Assembly (NCBI GenBank): GCA_036925085.1
Contig: JAUPFP010000014.1
Location: forward strand, 3,661,501-3,725,500
Reading direction: 5' to 3'
Source: Brachycybe producta
Taxonomy: Eukaryota > Arthropoda > Diplopoda > Playtdesmida > Andrognathidae
DNA: 64,000 bases
Shown: in pieces, positions 1 through 9,655 of the stretch
Position numbering within the stretch: the first letter of the stretch is position 1
How the letters are laid out: the number at the start of each line of letters is the position of its first letter
Translations under genes and position numbers: made by a program
Notes under the pieces: model-generated
Told to the model about the DNA's origin: nothing
Seen by the model: the letters and a program-made list of their open reading frames with translations, nothing else
The model's database searches: none

Positions 1-2258
1 GTGCTACTGCTACTAACCGTCATTGTATTGACCCCCGAACTTTATGGTAAGTGTCTCGTAAAGATAGATTTCCAGGCTTCAATAATGAATCAAAATAATT
101 TTCTCTTCTCTAAATGAAGCACACCAACATCCTAAATGTTACACTTTCAAAAACCTCTGTGATCCCAAGAAATTCTCCAACAGTAAATTTCGAAATGACC
201 ACTGTCAGGCTGAATGTATTGTAGAGGACTTTCGTTTTGGAAAATGTGATGATAACAGTAGATTATGTTGTTGTTCCGATAAACAAACAGAGGGTCACAC
301 ATCTCATTCCGGAAAATCTAGTCTGCATGAAAAAACACAAGGTTATGCCACTGGAAATTTACAAATTACCAAATTGGGAAAGGCTGAGAATGTCAGACAC
401 CGAAACTCGGAAACATCTTCTGAAAAGTCGAGTATATCATCCAATCCCTCGAGAACGTCAGTTCGCTCTGACTCGGCACAGTCTCTAGCAGCCGTACGCC
501 ATGGAACATCATCGCAAACTGTGCCTTCTAGGCAGTCCAGTATAATATCATCCCATCCTTCAAGCGATACAAGCAGCAAGACGGCCACCGAACTTTATGG
601 TAAGTGTCTCGTATAGATTGATTTCGAGGCTTCAATAATGAATCAAAATATTTTTCTTTTCTCTAAATGAAGCACGCCAAGATCCTAAATGTTACACTTT
701 CGAAAACCTCTGTGATCCCAAGAAATTCTCCAACAGTAAATTTCGAAATGACCACTGTCAGGCTGAATGTATTGTAGAGAACTTTCGTTTTGGTACATGT
801 GATGATGGCAGTAGATTATGTTGTTGTTCCGATAAACAAACAGAGGGTCACACATCTCATTCCAGACAATCTAGTCTGCATGAAAAAACACATGGTTACG
901 CCATTGGAAATTCGCAAATTGCCAAAACCGGAAAGGCTGAGAATGTCAGACACCGAAACTCGGAAACATCTTCTGAAGAGTCGAGTATACCATTCAATCC
1001 CTCGAGAACTTCAGTTCGCTCTGACTCGGCACAGTCTCTAGCAGGAGTACGCCATGGAACATCATCGCAAACACGTCCTGAAGAGTCGAGTTTAGATCTA
1101 TCATATAATCCCTCGAGAACGTCAGTTCACTCTGACTCGGCACAGTCTCTAGCAGGAATACGCCATAGAACATCACCGCAAACTGTACCTTCTAGGCAGT
1201 CCAGTATAATATCATCCCATCCTTCAAGCGACACAAGCAGTAGGACGGCAGTCGATACTGATTCAGTATATTCCAGAGAAACAAAAAGCCATGGCAAAAC
1301 GTTGATATCGCCTTCTAGGCCGGCCTCTATATCTGCCGACACATCTCGGTCCTCTATACCATCCGATCCATACCGGTCCTCTATACCATCCGATCCATAC
1401 CGGTCCTCTATATCTTCCGATCCATATCAGCCCTCTATACCTTCCGGCACATCTCGGTCCTCTATATCTTCTGATTCATCTCGGTCCTCTATACCATCCG
1501 ATCCATACCGGTCCTCTATACCTTCCAATCCATATCGGTCCTCTACATCTTCCGATCCATATCAGCCCTCTATACCTTCCGGCACATCTCGGTCCTCTGT
1601 ATATTCCGATTCATCTCAGTCCTCGCAGAAAAATTCGTTTGATTTGAAATCAGGCCCTCGAAATCCCAGTAAAGAAATGAAGACAGAATATTATACCAAT
1701 TCTGACGTCCATCAATCGAAAAGACCCTCTTCACAATACAGTTCATCATCCGATTCTAGACCAACATCCATTTCTATGGAAGGAACCTCAATGAATGATG
1801 TTTCCCATTCGGATAACTCTGCACGGCCTAGAAATTCTGGAACACCATCTAGGCACTCCAGCATATCGTCAATTAATTCTTTACGGGAAAATCAAAATGA
1901 CAACAGATTCTCAGGACAACGTACTGCACATATGTCTGGCACTAAAAAGAAAAGCGAACATGCTGAGATCACACACGATTGGACGTGTACTGAAGAAAAT
2001 ATTTGCAAGAGTCGAGAAGGTACTCTTGAAAGTGATGAAATGATTCTTCCTTTTAAGTACAAAAAATGCAACCGTTTTTGCAAAAAAGAAGGCTACCGGT
2101 CAGGAAAATGTGAGGATTTTAAATGCTGTTGTTCGAAAACTTCCGATGCTGGCGACAAACACGAAAAAGCGTCCAAAAAACAAGAAAAAGCGTACAAAAA
2201 ACAAAAAAAAGCGAACGAAAAACAGCAGTCGCGTAAGAAAAGCAATGCGGCAAAATGA
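1..2258 (+). CDS. Gene A: secreted protein with three defensin-like modules and Ser-rich linkers (5' partial)
   Basis: Exons 1-46 (partial), 120-599 and 673-2258; both introns are 73 bp, phase 1, GT-AG. About 703 residues are visible. Exon 1 encodes the hydrophobic end of a signal peptide (VLLLLTVIVLTPELYG), so the start codon lies upstream. Three cysteine modules follow, at 137-274, 690-827 and 1986-2132, with the framework C-x(5-6)-C-xn-C-x3-C-x9-C-x(4-6)-CCC. A Gly two residues before the fifth Cys (FGKC, FGTC, SGKC) matches the defensin gamma-core GxC. Modules 1 and 2 are nearly identical; module 3 is divergent and close to the C-terminus. Between them are Ser/Arg/Pro-rich linkers, and the C-terminus is Lys-rich (repeated KKQEKA-like motifs). 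Role inferred: secreted antimicrobial or structural/adhesive protein. The framework is seen; the function is not shown. Stop TGA at 2256. Confidence 0.75.
1347..1616 (+). repeat. 27-bp coding repeat, two copies of a five-unit block (gene A)
   Basis: Ten tandem 9-residue units of the type RSSIPSDPY are arranged as two successive five-unit blocks. In each block the order is two RSSIPSDPY-like units, an RSS(I/T)SSDPY unit, QPSIPSGTS, and an RSS(I/V)xSDSS unit. The matching order shows that a 135-bp block was duplicated after the 27-bp unit had amplified. Confidence 0.85.
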
Positions 2259-4264
2259 AAAATGGAAATTCACAAAATGCCCAAATAATTGTCAATTACG
2301 AAGCCCCCATTTTTCTGTTTTTATTTTTCTATTTGTTAACTGAATTCATTACAACTTCATTTGTTCAAATAAATGTAATGCAAAACCACGTTAATTGTAA
2401 GAATTCAAACACAAACAACCTATTGAGTTATCAATTATGTACAAATACATTTTTTATTGTTTAATAAATATGGCTCTCGACAGTCATTTACATTGTATTA
2501 CATTTACCATTATTGAATTTTGTTATTTTTTCACGAAAAACAATCTGTCCGAATGTATAAAACGTAAACAGCTAATAGCTTACATTGTTAGTAACAGTTC
2601 AACCAGATGGTAACCAGTAATTCAATAGAAAGATAGCTAACAATGTCTACGTGGATCGTAATGGAAAACTGCAACTGCGAAAAACATTAAGGCTTTGCAA
2701 TAAACGATGAAAGAACATAAAATGATGGCCGATACCAAAAGTAACTACTATGAAGGACAGTTTGAAACATCCGAAATGCAAGTTTACGAAATAATATCAG
2801 AAATAAAGAAACCCTGACTACAAAAATGGATAATCTGAAATGTCCGGTTGGTCAGAATTCAAAAACTAAATGGAAAACACAAAAAAAATGGCTCCTGGCT
2901 GAATAGCCCAATATAAATTTCTAATTCCATACTGGAATTAGCAAAAACAATCAAAAACAAAGAATTAATTAGACATAAAGTTATACTTGTTATGTCAACT
3001 TACAAGAAATCGCAAAATATCACCAAATGCAAATGTTCCACATGTTTGACACTAGCATTTTTTTGAAAATGTTAAAACATTATTAACTAATTTGGTTAAC
3101 TTGTGTCAAATCATGTGTGTTAATAAGTGATATCACCAAGGATATAGTTTGCAAGGTGTTCATAAAATTTTCAAAATTTTATGTGCAAAAAGCAGGTCTA
3201 CATCTAGCCAAATTTTGAGGGGGGAGGGGGCAAGCCAGAATTTTAGTGCTTCCGCATTGGCGTAAGAACTGCAGGGATCAACACTCTCAAAATTTAAAGC
3301 AACAGACAACTACCACTGCATGCTCTGCCGCTCTCACGTAGTATGCGCGCGCCTCTTCCCCAGGTCCAGGTTCCAGGAACAAATGTGTCCTCAATAAATA
3401 CGATGAATCCATGCATGCAAAAATTTCTCTAATTTTATGGAGTGGTCAATTCTACCCTAATATTATACTGTATTGCCTTGCAATATTTATTTGAAGTTGG
3501 TTCGGGGGGGGGGGGGGGGGGGGAAAGTAACATCCGGAAACAAAATGCGGGCCAGAGATGTCTGCAAAGGAAACGTGTCCAGGAACCATATGCTAGCTCC
3601 ACCTTTCGTTGTCAAAAAAAAAAAAACAAGCATCTAATTCACATGTTTGCTTTTTCCGAGAAGATTACATTCAATATGGGTAACACGTGTCAGTTTTTAG
3701 GAAAATCCCTATTATTATGCTACAAACCCCCCATTTAGAATTTAGATCCTTTAGAATTTCAAGTGTTTTCACCATTTTTTTTGTCGAAAAGTATAACTAA
3801 TTCTAGGTAATATCATCTGCAGTTTGTGTAATCGGTTAAGATGAAAAAACTACTCGGATTTTGTAATTTACATTTTAGTTTAAAATATAAGTTTATGGTG
3901 TTTTTCAATTTTCATTATATGAACCTCCCTGCAATGACGTAGGCTAACTTATACGAAAGTAACGATGACCTTTAAAAAAGTCACTTTGTGACAAATGTTG
4001 AAACACGAAAAGTACACGTAAAGTTCGCAAACTGTGCACCTGCACCAATTCGAAAAGACGTCATAAGACCTACGTCAACTTATTTCTTGTTACCAACGTA
4101 CCCGGTACTGTAAATATAATAGGAAGTTTGACTACTTGACAAACACAAAGGATTTTAGCACTGCAGCATACAAGCTCGTGTTACTCGACTGTCCTAGAAA
4201 ACAACTCAAATTACGAACAAAAATACGCTAATAAGACATTAGTTTATTCTTTGTGCCTGTTACC
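2259..4264. other. Spacer between gene A and gene B
   Basis: No supported gene. It holds the gene A 3' region, an isolated TATAAAA at 2556-2562 with no ORF behind it, a 20-base poly(G) run at 3504-3523, and the probable gene B promoter. Upstream of gene B a GACGTCAT motif, like an ATF/CREB site, lies near 4058. Confidence 0.5.
2463..2468 (+). promoter_or_regulatory. Candidate poly(A) signal of gene A
   Basis: AATAAA about 205 bases after the gene A stop codon. A second AATAAA lies at 2368-2373. Either could serve; there is no transcript evidence. Confidence 0.4.
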
Positions 4265-5893
4265 ATGACTGGTTATTTAACTTATGTCGTGATTTTGGCT
4301 CTTCCTTTTGTTCTCGTCTACGTAGTCAACCAAACACATGGTTCGTATGACAAATCCCTTTTCTTCTTGCGATTTGCGAAAAAAAAATACTGTAATTTGC
4401 GCTCTTTTAACATGTAGCACTACCATGGAAAGATGTGATCATCTCAGAACGAGGAGTAGGCAAATTAGCCTGCAAAACCTATTTACCAATCTGTAATCCT
4501 GAAACAGCTAAAACTAATGACGAGGACATCATGAATAAAAATTGTGTACATGCTTGTGACAACGACAACAGGAAATTTGGAATGTGTCGAAAGGGACGTT
4601 GCTGTTGTTCGTTGCAACACAAGAAGAAGAAGAGGAAGAAGGACAAGAAAAAGCACAAAGAAGAAGGTGAAGGCAAGAATAAAGAAACTAAAAGCAAGAA
4701 AAAGAAGAATTCGAATCAAAGCACAACTGGAATAGACAAGAAGAGCGACTCTGGAAGGAGTGGAACCCACTCGGAACCAAGAAGTCAGTCACCACATAAT
4801 CCCGATGACATGAAAAGTACATCTGGACAAAGTTCGGCACACTCGGCACCTAGAAGCCAATCACCATTTGATGGTGACGATGATGATGATGCCAAAAGTA
4901 CATCTGGACATAGTTCGGTACACTCGGCACCTAGAAGCCAGTCACCGTTTGATGGTGATGATGATGATGCCAAAAGTACATCTGGACATAGTTCGGCACA
5001 CTCGGCACCTAGAAGCCAATCACCGTTCGATGGTGATGATGATGATGATGCCAAAAGTACATCTGGACAAAGTTCGGTACATTCGGCACCTAGAAGCCAA
5101 TCACCGTTCGATGGTGATGATGATGATGCCAAAAGTACATCTGGAAAAAGTTCGGTACACTCGGCACCTAGAAGCCAATCACCGTTCGATGGTGATGATG
5201 ATGATGCCAAAAGTACATCTGGACATAGTTCGGCACACTCGGCACCTAGAAGCCAATCACCGTTCGATGGTGATGATGATGATGCCAAAAGTACATCTGG
5301 ACATAGTTCGGCACACTCGGCACCTAGAAGCCAATCACCGTTCGATGGTGATGATGATGATGCCAAAAGTACATCTGGACAAAGTTCGGTACATTCGGCA
5401 CCTAGAAGCCAATCACCGTTTGATGGTGATGCCGAAAGTACATCTGGTCATAGTTCGGCACACTCGGCACCTAGAAGCCAGTCACCGTTTGATGGTGATG
5501 ATGATGATGACAAAAGTACATCTGGAAAAAGTTCAGTACATTCGGCACCTCGAAGCCAGTCACCGTTCGATGGTGATGGTGATGCAAAAAGTACATCTGG
5601 ACGTAGTTCGGTACATTCGGCACCTAGAAGCGAGGGACCATTTGATGACGATGGTGTCAGTACAAGGCATTCATCGCAAAGTTCTTCTAGTGGTAAAAGC
5701 AGCAAATCTAGCAAAAAACAATCTGATGCTGGAAAAAGTAGTTCCGATCAGAAATCATTTCAAAATTCAATTAATAGTAAAAAAGGTAAAGGGCAACACG
5801 ATGACGACGACGATGACTATTTGTCCATTCTGACGCATACGGACATTCCGCCATCGGTGATAAACAGATATAACAGCAAAAGTAGTAGTAGTG

Positions 5894-5949
<56 letters not shown>

Positions 5950-6126
5950 CACAGTAGTAAGAGTGGTGGTAGTACTAGTAAAAGTAGTAGTAGTAGTGGT
6001 AAAAGTGGACAATCAAAATTAAGTTCCCACAGTAGCCATTCCAAAAAAAGAAGACGACGAAGAAAAAAGTCCAAAAACGGAGATGCCCTTACGGAAGAAA
6101 ACCTGAAACGCTTCAATTCGTTGTAA
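4265..6126 (+). CDS. Gene B: secreted defensin-module protein with acidic Ser repeats, poly-Ser and basic tail
   Basis: Exon 1 is 4265-4340 and exon 2 is 4418-6126; the 77-bp intron is phase 1. The product is about 594 aa. Exon 1 encodes a clean signal peptide (MTGYLTYVVILALPFVLVYV...), splitting the same kind of Gly codon as in gene A. One cysteine module (4471-4608) has spacing C-x6-C-x16-C-x3-C-x9-C-x4-CCC with gamma-core GMC. Then come a Lys-rich stretch, a 12-unit acidic/Ser repeat (4740-5660), a poly-Ser tract from an AGT microsatellite, and a basic C-terminus with RRRRRKK. The module and gene structure make it a paralogue of gene A. The polyampholyte tail suggests a matrix, mucus or mineral-associated role, or a defensin fused to a carrier; this is inference. 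Other families with six to eight Cys cannot be fully excluded. Confidence 0.8.
4740..5660 (+). repeat. 78-bp coding minisatellite, about 12 units
   Basis: Tandem units of roughly 26 codons carry STSG(H/Q/K)SS(A/V)H, SAPRSQSPFDG and a run of two to five Asp. The Asp-run length varies by GAT slippage. The first unit (SDSGRSGTH...) and the last (ending SEGPFDDDG) are the most divergent, as expected at array edges. The repeat keeps frames open on the other strand too, giving a spurious 193-codon antisense ORF. Confidence 0.9.
5878..6003 (+). repeat. AGT trinucleotide microsatellite coding poly-Ser
   Basis: Long run of AGT codons with occasional GGT, ACT and AAA, giving poly-Ser with scattered Gly, Thr and Lys. 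It is in frame in gene B. Length variation between individuals is expected. Confidence 0.9.
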
Positions 6127-6274
6127 GATGCAAAAGAACACTGAAACTACATCGTTTTATTATTTATTTAATTAGACAACACAATAATGCATTTACATAA
6201 AAAATTAGAAAATCTATTTTCATATCCCCGGGTATCTTAGAAATAGCATCAAAATTATTTCTTTTAACACGAAA

Positions 6275-6570
6275 TTATTTTAACGTGGTTTTAAAGTGTA
6301 AATAACCTCTCTCGCACTCCGACGCAACAAAAAATTTAAGAGAAACTTGAAAATGTTTTTAGAAACTAGAAGGTTTTCATGTTGATAACTTTGAAAATTC
6401 AAAGTAGTTTTTATGTGAGTTTGAAAATGACCCAACTTAGCAATCTTTAAAAAGTTTATTTTGACGAATATCAATATGAATATTATTATATTATCTAGTT
6501 TCTAAATGAAACACTTTCTAGTTTCTCTTAATTTTGCGTTTCTGAAAGACAGAATAAACTGTTAGTAAAC
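6275..6570. mobile_element. Foldback MITE of the TTAGAAACTAG family
   Basis: The left arm runs AGAAACTAGAAG, TTTTCATGTTGAT, then TGAAAATGACCCAACTT. The right arm is the inverse, ending CTAGTTTCT. The outer flanks also pair loosely (TTTAAAGTGTAAA on the left, AGACAGAATAA on the right). This is the first of about 25 copies in the window. Confidence 0.7.
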
Positions 6571-6593
6571 CTTAGACCATATAAAGCTGATAT

Positions 6594-6987
6594 ATGCTAC
6601 ACGTAGCAACAGTCAAGCAACGATACTAGTTGTAGCAAGAGTAGTTTCCCATTTGTTGCAAGCAACACCTATGATACATGTTGCAACGTTCATGAAACTT
6701 AACATGAAAGCCAAAGACTGTAGTCATTTTGTTTCGTCTTCCTCTTCTTCATCAGTTGACAATTTGAAATAGTCATGTGATTAATTCAAGCCGTTTTTAT
6801 TGGCTGTTGGCTGAAATGGTTGCTCGAAAATAGAACCAAGTTCTATTTGATAATTCTGTTGCTTTCAATCTGTGAGCAACAATTCGGGTTTGTTGCTCTT
6901 ATGACAGATGTTTCAATTTTCATGAAACAATAGAGCAACACTGCTATGTTGCTCTAAAGTTGCTGCATTGTTGCTACGTGTAGCATT
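6594..6987. mobile_element. Foldback element with ATGCTACACGTAGCAACA ends
   Basis: The left end ATGCTACACGTAGCAACA is repeated in inverted orientation at the right end (TTGCTACGTGTAGCAT). The interior is rich in GTTGC/GCAAC. No coding capacity; probably a MITE of unknown superfamily. Confidence 0.6.
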
Positions 6988-8386
6988 GGCTTTACTCTCC
7001 TCGGGATTGGCAACTCGTAATGTGTTGAATGGCAATGTATTTCTGGTATAACCTGGTGAAAGTACAACAGTGCCTTCTGGTGACTATTGTAGAGCCTTAT
7101 AGGACACCTATAGTACAACACTAAAGTAGCGCTGCTGTCACCACCATATTAAGTCTATGGTCACCACTCTATAGTAACACTGGATTTTCACAGTTGCCAG
7201 TCCTGGAGGAGTTCTAGGTACCTTGGAGGGTAACGGTCTAAGAGTAAACCATCAGTCGCCTTCGATTTTGTGTTAAACGATTTCCGCCGTAATTGTTCTT
7301 CTCTTGAGTTTTGTAATTACCTTTGGTAAAAAAATTGTTATACATTATTGTAACTCCTATTATTTTAATCTTTTTGTGATTAATAAATTGTCCATTGTTA
7401 TAAGCTATAATTATATAATTTAATTATTGTTGTATTTACCTGTTATAGTGTTATATTGCCTGTTATCAGTACAGTAAGGCCGACTTGAAGTGGCTCAGCT
7501 CCTTCCTTATAATTCGTTGTTTAGTAAATTTCAGTATTTTTTTAAAAAAAAAATACAAACATAAAGCAGTCATAATGTTTTTTTTTTCTTCCACTTTGGC
7601 ACAAATTAGGTTTAAAAAATAATAACTATATGGTTAAACCAGGTATATATGGTTACAATAAATTCGGCAAAATGGGAATTTGTACGCAAACTTACTTAAT
7701 ATATAACTAATTATAAAAAGATCATTACAGTGATGATGACGATTAGAAACTGAATTTGTTTTTTTTTTAAAAAGAAAGGAAATGAAAAATGCAAAAAGCG
7801 CATAAAAGTGGAACGAATTTTGTCTTCTTCCTCTTCTTCTTTAGGTGACCTACTGACCTAAAATACCTGTTGAAAATAAGTATAGGCCTCAATTGACTAC
7901 CGCAAAATTCACTAAACCGAAACAAACGGTTCAGCGACACTAATTATCATTATATACCTGTTTCTACATACATGTAGTGTGAATATACCTTCTCTCTTAT
8001 CTCAACCATAAAAACATCACACATTATTAAAAAAAAATACATATTAATATTATTACCTGAAGGATTGAAAGTGACGTCAGAACGTGCGCGTACTGCATAA
8101 CAAAATTATAAATATTACAATGATTGTACAATTGCACAAATTGTACAATTAATACATTCGAAAGCTGAATTCACACTGAAAAATTATATGTTTTTAGGAA
8201 AATAAATAAAATAAACACAATGCAGGAAATAGACGTTTTTTCCCCCCACGGTGTTTTTCCGTTTTTTTTTTTTTTGTGCTTAACAACTCGCTTAGCAACT
8301 CGGTAACAATTTCAGCAAAAGCTCCAGATGTTTTATTTTTCCAAAAAAAAACCTTTCTTTTCGCCTCCTTTTTCAAGGATGTCAAA

Positions 8387-8468
8387 ATGAAACATTCCAT
8401 TTTTCGCAACTGCGTGTGTGTTTTGGCAATATGTGTTTGTATCACCACCGCAAGGTATCAGATACCTG
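8387..8468 (+). CDS. Orphan signal-peptide exon candidate
   Basis: ATG followed by a strongly hydrophobic, Cys-containing leader (MKHSIFRNCVCVLAICVC, then ITTARYQIP) and a phase-1 Gly split at a GT donor (CCTG|GTAATT). The length (27 codons plus one base) and phase match the first exons of genes A and B. No partner exon with a cysteine module is visible before the next gene at 9656. It could be a relic of a third paralogue, the start of an unrecognised secreted gene, or chance. Confidence 0.35.
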
Positions 8469-8599
8469 GTAATTTTCTCATGCGGATACAGTTGCGTTTT
8501 TGCAACTTCATAGTTCTTACGTCATACAGTTAATTTTAATTTTAAGTTGCATAAAGTTGAACGTGAATTGTTTTACAAGAAGTAACAGGAGCAAAATTA

Positions 8600-9265
8600 A
8601 TTAGGAGAAACGGGAAAGTGTATTTTTTTTTAGAAACTAGAAGGGTAGCTCAATCACTCTTGAGGATATTTTCATGTTGATATTTTTCAAAATAAACTTT
8701 TTTTTTAAAGTCAGTTTGAAAATGATCCAACTTTAAGAAGACAATATTTATTATTTTTCTCTCTAGAAAAAGTTTATTTTGAAAAATATCAACGTTTATC
8801 AAAAAATATCAATGTTTTTTTAGAAACTAGAAGGGTAGTTCAATCGATCTTTAGGATATTTTCATGTTGATATTTTTCAAAATAAACTTTTTTTTTTTAA
8901 AAGTAAAAATATATTTAATCATCAGTTTGAAAATCAGCTGTTCATAAAACAAATTACGAAAAATAAATTAAAAGTTTGTTAGAAACTAGAAAAACATATA
9001 TTTTTATGACGATATATATTTTAAAATAAACATTTAACCTTAATTTTAAAATAAACCTTTTTAATTAATTCTAAAACAAACATTAAAACTTAATTTTAAA
9101 ATAAACATTTTAAGTTTTTGCAATCAAACTTTAGTAAAAAAAAAAATTATTTTCAGCATTTTAAAATTCCAGAACAGATTTAATTTGAAAGATATCGTCA
9201 TGAAAATAATTTTAGTATAATCATATAAGAATATTCTAGTTTCTAACAAAGTTTGAAATTTTTTT
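8600..9265. mobile_element. Nested TTAGAAACTAG-family MITE arms
   Basis: Two successive left arms (GAAACTAGAAGGGTAG then CAATC) at about 8630 and 8820 each carry the TTTTCATGTTGATATTTTTC and AAAATAAAC segments. Inverted arms follow, ending CTAGTTTCTAAC near 9240. The pattern suggests insertion of one copy into another, or local duplication. Confidence 0.6.
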
Positions 9266-9351
9266 TATCAATTTTACCAAATAGAAATTCCCGCTAAATA
9301 ACGAAAGTACGGTTATAAGAGCAAGCGTTGCAACTTGCGAAGCGTGCAACG

Positions 9352-9430
9352 TCCGGGTGGCCATGTGGAGAGATAGAAATCATAGAATCCGCTTGTAGAA
9401 CTGGAAGTCCCGGGTTCTCGAATCTTTAGG
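9352..9430 (+). repeat. tRNA-like sequence, possible SINE head
   Basis: TGGCCATGTGG resembles an A box, and GGTTCTCGAATCT about 50 bases later resembles a B box with one extra base. No good acceptor stem is visible, so I read it as a SINE or tRNA relic rather than a working tRNA. Confidence 0.3.
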
Positions 9431-9655
9431 CATTAGCAATGGGCAATGGGCATGGGATGTTTGTTTTGTATAGAGAATTATGAAAAGTTGCTTTGTATTG
9501 AAAAATTGACTTGTGTTGCGTTGTCTTATTTGTCCCTGAAATGACCTTCTAGTTGACTCGAAGAGTGAGGGGTGCATTTGTACTATAATATTTTTGTAAT
9601 ATTTTTTGAAAACATCGTTATTTTTATTGATTTTTATTAAGCGTAAAAAAAAGAA

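Larger units (their letters stand above)
6127..9655. other. Repeat-rich spacer between gene B and MTRES1-like gene
   Basis: Apart from the elements listed separately, it holds several nested TTAGAAACTAG MITE arms (8600-9265), homopolymer runs and an orphan signal-peptide-like exon. No AATAAA was seen close behind gene B. Confidence 0.5.

Noticed and set aside
4785-5366. 193-codon antisense ORF opposite gene B
   Set aside because: It is the reverse reading of the 78-bp coding repeat, kept open by repetition; no start context, splice sites or known motif.
4868-5833. 321-codon Met-rich + strand ORF overlapping gene B
   Set aside because: Out-of-frame reading of GATGATGAT runs in the same repeat; no signal peptide and no link to the Cys exon.
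5767-6012. Poly-Thr minus-strand ORF
   Set aside because: Reverse reading of the AGT microsatellite.
9352-9430. Functional tRNA gene
   Set aside because: A- and B-box-like words are present but acceptor and anticodon stems do not form.
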